Positions 34,801 through 45,018 of a stretch of 64,000 bases of DNA are shown one piece after another. Under the pieces are notes generated by a model. That model was not told where the DNA came from and did no database searches. It was given only the letters and a program-made list of their open reading frames with translations. Source of the stretch: Helicoverpa zea. Its lineage: Eukaryota; Arthropoda; Insecta; Lepidoptera; Noctuidae. How positions within the stretch are numbered: the first letter of the stretch is position 1; every line of letters starts with the position of its first letter. The position numbers and the translations under genes were made by a program. The stretch lies in contig NC_061473.1 in the NCBI RefSeq assembly GCF_022581195.2, forward strand, positions 9,610,001 to 9,674,000, written 5' to 3'.

Positions 34801-35283
34801 TATCTTACCTTCGGTCGTGAGCTGCGGTCTCCTCTGACAGTTCAAGCTGACCTGAGAACTGTGGTCGAAACTGAAAACTTTGTACCACAAATCACACCTT
34901 ACCTGCGGAAACTCGCGGATACCATCTCGACAGCCAAGGAGAACCTCGAACGTCATCAGGATGTACGTAAAGCATACGCTGATAAAACTCGGTCTTCGCC
35001 TGTAAAGTTTCTTGAGGGTGACTTGGTGTTGATGAAGACTCATGTCCTCAGCAGCACTGCTAAGGGTATCACGTCCAAGTTCACTCCGAAACAGGACGGA
35101 CCCTACGTTATATCTAAAAAGGTGAGTCCTACCACTTACCTCCTAGCTCATAGTAAGACGGGGGAAGTTTTTGGTAAGTACCATGTGTCTGACTTACGCC
35201 CATATCATGCGAGGGAAGGTGAGTGTCCTGAGCCGATGGTGCCTAAGCGTGGTAGGGGTAGACCGCGGAAGGGTGTTACCTAA
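31750..35283 (+). CDS. pol: Pol polyprotein: zinc knuckles, protease, RT, RNase H, integrase
   Basis: Open from 31750 with no ATG near the start, so it is expected to be made by read-through or frameshift. In order: a CCHC knuckle C-x2-C-x4-H-x4-C (about 31816-31857) and a second knuckle whose His is Phe; an aspartic protease with 'LIDTAARRSIAG' (DTAA at 32128); RT with 'FCVDYRRLNAVT' and YLDD at 33091-33102; RNase H with 'RTDASNYALGAAL' (33532) and 'YSTTEREALAVVWAVERF'; integrase with an HHCC finger ('HGGIDRTLHRI' to 'CVECQ') and the D, D, E triad at 34378, 34558 and 34663. The last residues carry 'KRGRGRPRK', an AT-hook-like motif. There are no internal stops, so the enzymes are probably functional. 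A chromodomain is not evident. Confidence 0.95.
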   Translation, partial: QRPGNTSPSVSAASDSVNKKSFCVYCKCRGHTRESCPKRDSKDLFCYGCGEKGFVRSNCPSCKNVSTCNVDVNNSVSQPQQNVFYSLNTVLSECNVSCESKNNIIISQGRPILNIEILGHSGSALIDTAARRSIAGSTLYALLLRLGNTFVSKTMSVKLADGTIRNSTVLFTCVNVKCMSLCIPIEFIVFPDACNNETLLGIDFIRQSKIVLNFSNMTWFTADRPQVIHPLLTESSREAVECASVNLLREDEGTLLTLDQRSDLENLLGEYSDIFDQVGEPTPFAEHHIDTGDHPPIAVPPYRVTPARKEVMRIELDKMLAEGVIEECESAWSAPTVLVPKSNGRYRFCVDYRRLNAVTKTDAYPMPRIDELLQSTKRGYVMSTCDLRSGYWQCKVKDKDKTAFVTPFGTYRFLRMPFGLKNAPATFQRLIDRFRAGSSLNDVTVLTYLDDILVISESYTRHLSDLRAVFDRLRVFKLRANRDKCVFAREKVKYLGHVISQEGISPDEDKVHAVLSMREPTCLQQLRTFLQTCSWFRKFIPEFAKVAEPLTRLTKKSQAWQWSLEQGKAFDTLKKLLTTAPILVQADYTRPFILRTDASNYALGAALLQGESPHQEHPIEYASRLLTPAEQNYSTTEREALAVVWAVERFRGYIDGHQVHVMSDHQPLKWLFSLKSPSGRLVRWAMKLQAFDLRVEYAPGKVNVIADTLSRPVLEDGSASECDICPVVVDVPRWDATSTREAQLADAEVAKIILDLEGKDDLSVTRWSERGYLLNQGVLYRYVPDTDSEEPQLVVPESLRSTVMFECHDSPTAAHGGIDRTLHRISQRFYFPGMRRFVTDYLKTCVECQRFKPSNVKPAGLLQTPVPAQRFETVATDLFGPLPKGPQGERWILIVEDTTSKWVEVFALTEATAETCAKTLVNEVFMRFGLPRRIISDNGVQFVADVMQKAMFVLGIKQSLVPLYHPEANPVERKNRDLKAQLAILVEGRHQNWPEVLPFVRFAFNSSVTRSTEHTPAYLTFGRELRSPLTVQADLRTVVETENFVPQITPYLRKLADTISTAKENLERHQDVRKAYADKTRSSPVKFLEGDLVLMKTHVLSSTAKGITSKFTPKQDGPYVISKKVSPTTYLLAHSKTGEVFGKYHVSDLRPYHAREGECPEPMVPKRGRGRPRKGVT

Positions 35284-35743
35284 CTATATTACTTACCTTA
35301 GGTGGTTGTTCAGCTGAGTTGTTACTTACCTTGTGTTGTTTTCCTTATAAGTTTACTCACCTTGTGTTGTTTTTCCTTATAAGTTTACATACCTTGTGTT
35401 GTTTTCCTTATAAGTTTACTTACCTTGTGTTGTTTTCCTTATAAGTTTACTCACCTTGTGTTGTTTTCCTTATAAGTTTACTTACCTTGTGTTGTTTTTC
35501 CTTATAAGTTTACATACCTTGTGTTGTTTACCTTATAAGTTTACCTACCTTGTATTGGTTACCTTTCAAGTTTACATATCTTGTATTGTTTACCTTTTAA
35601 GTCTACTGTATTGTTATTTACCTTATAGGCTATATAGGCTTGCTTACCTTGCAATGTTTAACTTATAATGTTACTTACCTTGTGATGTAACTTAGAGCCT
35701 CGCGTTACTGTTGTTCGACCAGTCGGGGGACCCTCCCTGGTCT
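35284..35743 (+). repeat. 31-bp tandem repeat in the element's 3' untranslated region
   Basis: Units of the type 'ccttgtgttgttttccttat' plus 'aagtttactca' recur at intervals of 31-32 bp (35329, 35360, 35392 and on), about ten units, decaying to the right. It encodes nothing consistent. Such leader or trailer repeats occur in several insect LTR elements; a function is unknown. Confidence 0.85.
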
Positions 35744-35753
35744 AAAGGGGGAG
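35744..35753 (+). promoter_or_regulatory. Polypurine tract
   Basis: 'aaagggggag' two bases before the 3' LTR, the usual plus-strand priming site. Confidence 0.8.
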
Positions 35754-35755
35754 TG

Positions 35756-36070
35756 TGTAACGCGCGCCTACCTTTCGTGGTCGAGTCCATGGCCATATAT
35801 GGCCATCGCGTGATCACCGAGCCGACCAATACGTGGCCGGCCGGCAGAGGGGTGCGGGGAGCGAGGGCCTACTCTCACGAGCGGGGACGCTCGCTGAGTC
35901 GCCAGTCCGGCGCACGACGCCATGTATTTCGCACGATGTGTTAACTCTCGCGACCGTGGCTATGTAGTTAAGTACGACGTGTGTTTGTGAACTACCTATG
36001 TAACTAATTACCATGTCTGTATTCGAATTACAATAAACTTTCTATAACCAACAATGTGTTTGTTGTTATA
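35756..36070 (+). repeat. 3' LTR
   Basis: I saw no difference from the 5' LTR on reading both through. AATAAA at 36032-36037; CArG-like site at 35793-35802. Confidence 0.95.
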
Positions 36071-36074
36071 TGCC

Positions 36075-36496
36075 TTATAAAATGTTTCCGTCAGCCAGTG
36101 CTGCCAGTTTCGGAAGTTTTCGCGATTTCGGTAAATACGGATCGAATTGAGAACCTCCTTTCCGAAGTCGGTTATTAAAATTAGTTGGTAACGCTTTATT
36201 TATTTAAATACCTAAACTGACTAGCTAGAAAAAACTAGTATTCTATATGTTTTAATAGAAATCGCGAATTTCTAGCTTGGCATTCGAGTAGGATTATAGT
36301 TTTCGTAATTGGCAGCACTGGTGTACTTCAGTCAGTTTGCTAGTAGTCAGTTTGATTAGAATATATGTCAATGGTTTGATTTCTTTACGACTATCGTTTC
36401 TTTTGTGATTTTCTATGCGTTTCATGGTTTTATTGTAACAACTTTGGCTTGATTACGGACTCCGATTAGATTACGTACTTGGTAGACTCGGCTGTG
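36075..36496. other. Upstream region of the small gene
   Basis: AT-rich; 'gagaacctcctttccgaag' and 'tcggttatt' near 36150 belong to a widespread moth repeat. Otherwise unique-looking. Confidence 0.4.
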
Positions 36497-36530
36497 TATA
36501 AAGGACTGGATTTTCCTGGCATTTTCAGAT
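36497..36530 (+). promoter_or_regulatory. TATA box and initiator of the small gene
   Basis: TATAAA at 36497-36502 is followed 30 bases later by a 'tttcaga' initiator-like site (A at 36527), the normal spacing for an insect core promoter. The first ATG lies 50 bases further. Confidence 0.5.
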
Positions 36531-36579
36531 ATTTCTCTGTCTGTGATCGAATTTAGTTGTATTATAATTACAACAATGG

Positions 36580-37015
36580 ATGCAGAATATAGTATATTCT
36601 ATAAATTGTGGATCTGCTGGAGGTTCTTTGGTATTAGAAAACGAAGATATACTTCGTTGCATACAACAATGGACTGTTCCCCGTATGGTAAGTGGTCTAC
36701 GAAAGTGTTTTTCTAATTTTGATAAGAATGTTACTACCTACTTATGTTTTCATAAGCACACAATTTCTCGGATTTCAAATCAATTGCCACAATTGCAAGT
36801 TACTTGACATTTACTTGTTTTATTGTATTTATTTATTACAGGTTGACGCTCATGGCCTTATATGTACGACGTGTTGGTCTGAAGCAGTCGATCATAATAA
36901 GATGCAATGCACTGTTGGACGCAATTGTGTACTTTGTAAGAAGCTCCTACCATCAGGCATTTCTGTTGCAATTGTATCGTTGGGCGTAGAACAGTGGGCT
37001 GTTGTGCCCACATAA
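36580..37015 (+). CDS. Small two-exon gene or fragment with Cys-rich, ZAD-like region
   Basis: Exon 1 36580-36687, intron 36688-36841 (gtaagtgg ... tttattacag), exon 2 36842-37015 ending in TAA: 93 residues. The protein reads 'SLVLENEDILRCIQQWTVPR', then 'GLICTTCWSEA', then 'CTVGRNCVLCKKLL'. The order of a Trp-containing helix, a CxxCW and a second CxxC resembles the N-terminal Cys domain (ZAD-like) seen in many small moth proteins, many repeated in the genome; this is recalled family knowledge and not a search. Two ATGs compete: 36576 (better context, frame closes soon after) and 36580 (used here). That could mean an N-terminal frameshift that removed the first Cys pair, so the copy may be a decaying gene. 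The flanking TATA box and clean intron argue that it was a real host-type gene and not a processed copy. Confidence 0.5.
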
Positions 37016-37690
37016 TGACTATTATCTGGTACTTAAGCTGGGCGAGATACCAAAATTCAATTGAACCCCCGGCTCAGTTCTTAGATAATATATTATTGAG
37101 AAATATTGATGATTAAAAACCTTTAATTGAATATAAATATTGTTTTTATTGCACATCCTCGAAAACCTCCTGTTAAATTATTTTGTGTGGTAATGACATT
37201 TTTAGTATGGTCTGTGCCTTCTTGGTAATAGACCGCGGGTTCGATTCCCGCCTTATGGCATGTAGATAGCTAGGTAACTGTCTAATATAAAAGTAGTATC
37301 AATCATTTAAATAAATAATTCTCCATCGTAATAATATCGATATTTTATGAATTGTGGTGAATGGAACTCTTCCATTTTGGATACTTATGCGTTTTATCAC
37401 AAATCCAAAGTGGATTCACTATATATTAAGAAACGTAACGTTGAAAGCAAAAGCGTTTAGGTAGTTGTTTTTCATAAAAATTCTAAGCATTTATGAAAAC
37501 TAGTCACATGCCCCGTCTTCGCACGGTGGCAATGTAAAACCTTGGTGTAAACCTTCCTCTTGACTAGGGCTGCCATCCGTCCGGGTTTCCCCGGATTTGT
37601 CCTCGTTTGGAGCCCGTCCGGGGGCCGTCCGGGCGGATTTTGAAGAAGTGTCCGGGGAAAACCCGGACCATTGTGTGAAATTAAAAAAAT
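37016..37690. other. Non-coding stretch with tRNA-like and transposon-end relics
   Basis: A B-box-like 'ggttcgattcc' lies at 37238-37248 within 'ccgcgggttcgattcccgcc', a tRNA T-arm relic, probably from a SINE; no complete tRNA can be folded here. About 37562-37680 resembles a pair of DNA-transposon ends: 'gggctgccatccgtccgggt' with inverted CCGGAC/GTCCGG words. Confidence 0.45.
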
Positions 37691-37732
37691 AATATGAAAA
37701 TGAGGTCTTGTTTTTTTACTTATTATTTTCGG

Positions 37733-38540
37733 TCTCGTCAGCACATAGTCACGATTGTCTGCATAATAACTTACCGGAATGCCAATGCTCTTCGATAGAT
37801 CAAGTCCCTTATCATACCTATCTGGGTTTAATTATTGATAACCGATTTAACTGGGGTTACCATGTGGATTCTGTCTGTAACAGGCTACGTGCAATACTCG
37901 CAAAGTTTTCAATTATAAAGCGCAAAATACCGTACAGAATCCTACTACAAATGTACACAGCTCTCGCAGAATCAATAATATCATATGGCCTCACAAGTTA
38001 TGGACGCACATTTAAAACATATCTTGATAAAATATATAATTTGCAAATACGACTGTTGAAACTTGTGGTACCAAGCAGTATAAAAAATAAATACCGAGAC
38101 AATTATGCAGGGTTGTTTAAGTACTGCAGGGTATTACCTGTACAGGTGCGAGCTGAGTATCTATTCCTCATGGATCACTTTGACAACAAGGACATACAAA
38201 ATCCAGTGAAATATAACGTAAACACACGTCAAGCCAAATCAAAATTGCTACAAGTGCCACGTAAAAATAATTTTTATGGTAGACGCACCGCTTCGTTCAT
38301 GATACCTACTATACTCAACCAGATTCCAGTTGACTTTAGAGACTCACTGAACAATAAAAGTATTAAACGTAAACTAAAAGATTATTTAATTGACCTTATC
38401 AATACATAATTGTAATGAGCGCGTTGATCCAATCACTGGCCATGGCATGCTAAGACAGACCTTAGAGGTCTAATTGCATGCCTAGTTTAAGGTAAATGTG
38501 TAGTTTTATGTGAAAGAAACAAATAAAACAAAAAAAAAAC
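37733..38540 (+). pseudogene. LINE ORF2 C-terminal fragment with tail
   Basis: A frame open to 38409 encodes the post-catalytic part of a CR1/Jockey-group reverse transcriptase: 'TYLGLIIDNRFNWGYHVDSV', 'ISYGLTSYGRTFKTYLDKI', 'LKLVVPSSIKNKY', and near the end 'YGRRTASFMIPTILNQIP'. Endonuclease and catalytic RT are absent (5'-truncated). The 3' UTR ends in 'aaacaaataaaac' and an A run at 38517-38540. The next base begins duplicated segment B. Confidence 0.8.
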
Positions 38541-38616
38541 CAACATAGTTGGGAAAACGCTCGGGACAAGATGATGAGACCGACTGGTAACTTCGATTTA
38601 GTCAAGATTTTCCTTA

Positions 38617-39039
38617 AGGTGATCTTCACACTGCCCCGCATCACGCTGCATCTTGCGTGTCGACGCACCTACGCGCGTTCCTGCGGGAGTGCAGATCTGC
38701 ATCATCGTGCGGGTTTTTCACGCACTCACGCGCGTAGGTGCGTTTTGTAAATTCACGCACAGCGAGTTCCATTTTCAAATATACACGTCACGCCCATTCA
38801 AAATCACGCGCGGCATTGCGGGATTCAGTGTGCCATACCTTGCGTCTCGCCCCGCACCTACGCGCGGGGGTGCGTGTTTCTCCGCATGTATGTGCGTGAT
38901 CCGCATGAACGCGCGTGGATGCATTTTCAGTGTGTTGGACTATGCGTATTTTCCATACAAACGGAGATATTTCCATACAACGGAAAAAAACGCATCCACG
39001 CACTACGCTGCATCATGCGGGGCAGTGTGATAATCGCCT
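38617..39039. mobile_element. PIF/Harbinger-like MITE, only in copy B
   Basis: Inverted ends: left 'aggtgatcttcacactgccc', right complement 'aggcgattatcacactgccc', continuing 'cgcat'. It is flanked by TA; copy A reads 'ttccttaataaataaac' across the empty site (about 23136-23152). The interior is rich in CGCACCTACGCGCG-type words and encodes no transposase. The TIR style and TA-type target suggest Harbinger; the superfamily call is an inference. Confidence 0.8.
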
Positions 39040-41769
39040 AATAAATAAACTTTGCCGAATATCGGGTAACTGTCGGCCGACGGTTTAGTCTGCGGTCTGA
39101 CTCTTAGATATTTATCGGAACGTTCTTGTCTGAATGGAATCTCGCACCCCTTTGGGAGGGAATTTCGGATATAGGTGCCTTACATGGAGTTCTATATAAA
39201 GATTGATAGATAAATCTGTTATTTTTTTGTATTTTTTGTTGAAAATGTTACGGAATTTTACATAGTTGTGGGAGTAATTTTTATAGGGTTTTTTTCGTGG
39301 GAGTGTACAGCTTCCATTATTTCTTGTCTTATGTCCAATTATTGTCGTTCTGTTGCATGTTTTTTTTTTTTTGTTTATACTACAAATGCTTCGAACGTGC
39401 TTAACCCATTTGAAAAATTACTTCGCTGCAGCGAAGCTACGCTGTCCCCGAATGACATAAACTATGTATATCTTGTGCATGTATGGGAAGAAGTTCCCCC
39501 GAAACTAGGCTAAATAGTTAGGAGGAGGTGAAATAGCTAGTACATAGTATATAAAATCTATAACAAGGAGTAGTTGTCATAGGTATTCGAAGAAAATACA
39601 TGATATAGCTAGGGAAGTACCTTATTTATCAGAATTTCGATACCTACAGCAGGTAAATGATTTTCGTTTAAAAGCTGGAAATATTCTGACGATCTTTCCT
39701 CAGAGGTATCTTTTGAAGGCAGCCTTTTAGGGAATAGCTTGCTTCGAAACAAATCACAGACTTGCTCTTGTTTTATGTAAACTAAATAGAAAGCTTTCTG
39801 GAATCTATTTACTAGTGCTGCCTTTTTTTGGTACAGAAATATAGGGGTGGTGGTTCGTAAATAAACCGCTATAGTCTGTATAATAGATGTTCAGATGGTA
39901 CAAGTTGTAGTCCATTGTGTGAAAAATGAGGCATCCTTTTCACTAGTAGCATTACAGTTTCTGTATTTTTTCTTCTAATGAAGACGACTTAGCTTAAGCT
40001 TTCATAAATGTTAATCTGAAAAAAAAATAATTAAAGTTTTCAAAGTGCATTATTTGTGGTTATACCTCTATATGATACGGCAGATAAAATATGGCGACGA
40101 CATAGATTAATTTAAAAAAATATAATAGTCGTCCAAGGACAGTTTGACACCCGCAGTAGTTCTTACATATCTATTCGACCAATGCAAATTACAAGCAATT
40201 TGATACAAAAAACTGAACAGTAAATAACAAACAACAATTAACCGTATTCATCTCCCAAAAGACTGCCAATCTTTAGCAGCAATAAATTCCTGCGTTTTAA
40301 CCGCGTGCTCGGTTGCAAACATCTACCTATGTTGTACCAACGCTACCGCTCCTTATTAGCGTTGTGGGACAATCCGAAGCTTATTTATGTACATAGTATG
40401 TACGTATAAGTAGATAATTTATTTTGTGTACGAGTGAATTTATATATATGATAATGATAATGACAACATTTTACAACTTTCTTATACCTATCTAAGTGAT
40501 ATTGAATGATACTGTCGACAGAAAAATCTTCAAGGTAGGCGGCACTAGAATAAAAAGTAGTCTAAAGCCAAAGCCTTTTCACAATAAAAGCCCGCCAATA
40601 CTTTCAAAATAAATAGCTGTATAATTAAATAAACTAACATAATAAGCCGTCTCCGCCCGTTCGAGAACCGTCTCAGTATTCTCCGGGTATCAGTGTCTAG
40701 GGAGACGAGTCGTGTACGAGTACCGCCTTGTATTATATGTCGTGTCTTTCACGATGCAGTATCATATTATCACAGTGCTGCAAAACTCGTAATAATGAAT
40801 GAAGTTTGAGTTTTATTTGTAAACGAGCTTCGAATAAAAAGTAGCTTGAAACCTTCCTCCATAAATGATCCACGTAACGATTAAGATTTTTTTCAAATCT
40901 ACGCAGTAGTTCTGGAGATAAATATGCGATGAAGCATACAAACATACTCTTCAGCTTTTCAACATTACCTCAGCAAGTACCTACGTATAGATTAAACCCA
41001 ACTTATTTGTTTTACCGTGCAAATGTAAAAAATTTAATACGAAAACATGAAAGAGTTACCAGGTTCATTATCAAAAACTTCCTAACCTGACTAACTTTTC
41101 CTAAACTGTGTTGGAGTCAGCTTCCACTCTTAGTTCGAAGGAGTACCAGTGTTTTTTCAAGAACTTACTCAATGTATTTTCTAATTACAAACATCTAGCT
41201 ATCTAGTCCTCACCTAACTATCGAGCTTATTTTGCCTGATTATTATAGCAAAAATAAACAATAATAAGACGTATTTTTTACCTACGTACCTATAAGAATT
41301 CTCAATGCGTACAAATGAAAATTATTACACCTATAAAATAGACCTGAATCAACTTACATGGATGGCTTTCCAAAAAAACAAGAGTTCATATTCAGGCTTT
41401 TAACCTATTAAAGAACCATTTTATATTTAGGTATCATGTATAAGAATCTAGCGAACCTACATAAAACATCTTAACCTTAATCTGGGTTTAAGACATTTTC
41501 AAGCAATATGGCGGCCGCCTATTAATTATCGTGTTCCCACAAAAAAGCTTTTTACACTAATTTATTCGTTTATATTTTTATGGGACAAAGTGCTCGGCTT
41601 TCTGAGGTAATAGGTAATTGTTTGAAGATTCCTTTATCTTATTTATTTATTTTATGGTTATTTTTGAAGACGACTTATTTAAAAAGCTTCTTCGTAAAGT
41701 CTTAGGTACGCTCCTATTTGTTAAATAGACTGGATAAAATTATATCTTCTGTGTTGTTTTTAAGAGTAG

Positions 41770-41850
41770 GTCATTCATCATCATCATCATCAGCCTATCG
41801 CAGTCCACTGCTGGACATAGGCCTCACCAAGTGCACGCCACTGAGATCGA
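41770..41850 (-). mobile_element. Repeat S copy in copy B
   Basis: Same ATC-tailed insertion and 'aagagtaggtcattca' duplication as at 27.72 kb. Confidence 0.85.
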
Positions 41851-42972
41851 TTTAAGAGTAGGTCATTCATTAGTTATTATAGCATTAGGTAGGTGCATAT
41901 TTATGTACAAAATACATTACTACTATAACTATCCGTTCTTATCTATTCTTCAAAACAAGAAAACACCAATCTCTTACACAATTTCATGCACAAAATTATA
42001 GTCAAAATCCCAGCAAACCAAAAACCAAAACCACTAAAAAACCAGCACCACTAACCTTAAAACAAAAAAGAAACTCCACAGAAAAAAGCCTATTTAACAA
42101 AACGTAGGAACATTTGCATAAATCTGGTACAAAGAACCAGTACAGCCGTGATCTTGACCCTGACACAAAGGGAGCTCGAGATCTCTTCAGCGTCATAACA
42201 GCCCTCCACTGGAAGCCAGTCGAGGGTCATAGAAGACTTGTATTTTCATGCCCCGTTTGCAAAATATAGCTTAGTGTGTATTGAGCTTGGAGTTTACTGC
42301 GTTTGTGGTGGCTAGACTGGTGAAAATGTGCTTTTTAGGGTGCCTTGTTTAAAGCGAAAAATTGAATGATGTTACTGAGACTTTGATGCGTGTATGTTAA
42401 CAGGCTGTATCTCTTGAACCATGTTAGTAAGACAATTTTCACGGATGATGTGTTATTGTTGCCGCTTAAAAAAAAATTTTGACAACTAGAACGAAACAAA
42501 TATTTTAGTCTTGTAGGACTACTGGTGGAGGTTGTATTTATTAGTTCTGAGCATTAATCAATACACAATCAAATACAAAAAGGCCGAAATTCGACAGTGC
42601 CGGATGGATGGTAGTAAAGGATTTTTCGATTTTTAGACAAAGTAGGTCATATGACATTGGTTCATTGGTGAAATATTGGTCCAGCCAGTGTGATGTACAA
42701 AATTTGTGATACCCAGGCAGCCAAAAATGTTGGTACGAACTGTACCTAATTGTATATCGAATTGAAAAAAAAATGAAAAGAAAAAAATACGCACTACATG
42801 TTACCAATTTGTATGTATTTCGTTTATATTTTTGAAATCCTTTACGTTCACTGACAGAACCAATTGTTTCTGCATCGGATCCGACAGACGCTCGCAACGT
42901 TAACCCGTTAGTTAAACGTTACGCAACCAGTTACTCGTTACCAGTTACACGTAACGTTATAAAACGTGACGT

Positions 42973-45018
42973 ATCGATAGCTGACCTTTTTTTTTTTTTT
43001 TTTTTTTGTTTCAGCTGAGGAAAATGCCTGACGCATACACACACCGCCCGGGGAGACGGTGAGGTTATGTGGGGCTTGCACCCACTAAAAACCTCAGCGT
43101 TTGTGCCGTCTTCTGCCTTTTAGAGAGGGGCCACGAGGACCAAAGACGACTTTCGTGACCTCTCGGCAGTGGCTGGTCGCCTCCATCTACTGGCGATCCA
43201 TCTCAGCAGCAGCTCGTGCAATGCAGGTAGCAGGAGTTCCCCGGTCTGCTACCCACTGGCTGCTGCTAGGGCGGCATCTGGGCGGCGTAACGCGTCCGAC
43301 GCCTGCCTACCCTCCGGCGACGAATTGGGTCCGCATGAGCGTCTGCCTCACGGACCCGCTCCGCCGCCTCCTTCTGCGATATTACTTGTTCGCTGAAGGT
43401 ATCTATGGCTTTCCAGCCGGCCTCGCTGCCGATCATCACCCTCACCAAATTCGGCAGCGAGAAGTCCTGTCCGGTATTTGCCGCCAACGCATTGCGCTGC
43501 TCGTCCCAGGCGGGACACAGCTCAATGGTGTGCTGCGCTGTATCTGGGCTACTACCGCACTGGTGGCACACGGGGGTAGGTTCCCGTCTAGCCACCTTAT
43601 GCAGGTAGTAGCCGAAGCAACCATGGTTGGTCAAAATTTGGGTGATACGGAAGGACAGCACTCCGTGCCTTCTTCCCACCCACTCTTCGAGAATTGGCCC
43701 TATTGCCGCCGCAGTCCAATGACCAGCAGTAGGCGCCGCCAGTCTATCCTTCCACTGGGACAGAACATCCTCCTGCGCCTGCTCGCGCCATCTTCTCACA
43801 AGCTCGGGCGGAGGACGGTCGCCGCTCGAGCGAGCATTAGCTCTCCGGGAATAAATCTCCGCGAGCACTTGTGCCTCTAGATCCCACGGGGGGGTTCCAG
43901 CCAGGGCGCATGCGGCCTCCGCAGAAACGGTCTTATATCCACGGATGACCCTGTTCGCCATGATCCTCTGTGGCTTACGCAGTAAAGCCCTATTTGAGGG
44001 ACTCCTCAAAGAATCTGCCCACACCGGTGCTCCATAGAGCGCCATCGATCTAACCACCCCCGTGTATAGCCGCCGACATATCGCGCTTGGTCCGCCCGAG
44101 TTCGGCAACAATCGACCAAGGGAGGACGCAGCATTGATTAGCTTTGGCTGAAGCTGCAAGAAGTGCTCGCGGAAGTTCCACAATCGATCTATTACCAGGC
44201 CCAAGTATTTCATCTTGGTTTGAACTCTTACCCTTGTAGTCCCAAGGGCAAGGTGGGCCCCGGCAGGTGGACGACGCCGGGGTCCATGAAATACTAGGGC
44301 CTCCGTCTTCTCCAGAGCAACGCGCAGTCCGAGCGCTTCAATACGGCTGATGACCAGGGACACGCACTGGATTGCCGATTGAGCTGCTTCGTCAAAAGTC
44401 TCACCCCGAGCGGTAACGAGGGTGTCATCTGCATAGCAAATTGCACCCTGCCCGGCGGTAAAGCCGCCACGCAGGGCCCAATCGTATCCGATGTTCCACA
44501 GGAGTGGTCCCAGGACTGACCCCTGCGGAACACCGCACGTAACAGAGCACCGTACCATGCGCCCGTCGCGTCTCTGGTAGCAGACGCTCCGTCCTCTCAG
44601 GTAGTCTGCCACTAGCTGCCTCAGGTACGTAGGCACTCCGTGGAATTGGAGCGCTTCACCTATGCAGCTGAATGGCAGACTGTTAAATGCATTGGCGATG
44701 TCCAGTGACACCGCCAACAGCACGTTCCCTCCGGCGACCGCTTCCCTCGCCTCTGCTTTCAAGCGCAATATGGCATCCACAGTCGATCGTTCGGCCCGAA
44801 AGCCATACTGGGCATCCGACAGGTTGGGGCCGGCCGTATTAAGGTGTCGAGTTATGCGGCTGGCCAGAATCCCCTCCAGCATCTTACCCGCTTCGTCTAA
44901 CAGGACAATGGGTCTGTAAGCCGAAGGTGAATCTGGCGGTCGACCCGGCTTTTGCAGAAGCACTAAGCGTCCTTCCTTCCAAGGCTCAGGGAACTGTCTC
45001 GACGATCGATAGCTGACC
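42973..45018 (-). mobile_element. R1-clade LINE, 5'-truncated, with 14-bp target duplication
   Basis: The insertion occupies 42987-45004 between two copies of 'atcgatagctgacc' (42973-42986 and 45005-45018). Copy A shows the empty site once at about 28920-28933. The T run at 42987-43007 is the element's poly(A) tail. The 3' UTR is about 260 bp. The 5' end is cut inside ORF2, so it is a dead-on-arrival copy, but its coding frame is undamaged, which means it is young. Confidence 0.95.
43266..45004 (-). pseudogene. R1-clade ORF2 fragment: reverse transcriptase and C-terminal zinc knuckle
   Basis: Open from the truncation point to a stop at 43266, about 578 codons without interruption. RT motifs: 'AYRPIVLLDEAGKMLEG', 'YGFRAERSTVDAI', 'VSLDIANAFNSLPF', 'GVPQGSVLGPLLWN', and YADD (residues 177-180 counted from the codon at 44963). 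Near the C-terminus is a Cys-His knuckle 'CHQCGSSPDTAQHTIELC', as in R1/TRAS-type elements, then the 'SQKEAAERVRE' tail also seen in the 15-kb fragment. ORF1, the APE endonuclease and the RT N-terminus are missing. It cannot move by itself. Confidence 0.9.

Larger units (their letters stand above)
29383..36074 (+). mobile_element. Ty3/gypsy LTR retrotransposon, 6,684 bp plus 4-bp target duplication
   Basis: LTRs 29387-29701 and 35756-36070 (315 bp each) read the same throughout by eye. They are flanked by the 4-bp duplication 'tgcc' at 29383-29386 and 36071-36074. A 'tggcgcttcc' primer-binding-site candidate lies 2 bp inside the left LTR and a purine tract 'aaagggggag' lies just before the right LTR. 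Domain order is gag, zinc knuckles, protease, RT, RNase H, integrase, which defines Ty3/gypsy. No envelope frame is present. Identical LTRs indicate a recent insertion. Gag is interrupted (see 30748), so this copy is probably not autonomous. Confidence 0.95.

Noticed and set aside
35284..35755. Envelope gene in the LTR element
   Set aside because: The region is a non-coding 31-bp tandem array; no membrane protein frame, so the element is not errantivirus-like by this evidence.
37201..37260. Possible tRNA gene
   Set aside because: Only the T-arm/B-box part is present; no acceptor stem or anticodon arm can be paired.
42541..42897. 118-codon minus-strand ORF in copy B
   Set aside because: The matching frame in copy A is shorter and broken; composition is not coding-like.
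43101..43880. 259-codon plus-strand ORF
   Set aside because: Antisense shadow of the R1-clade ORF2.
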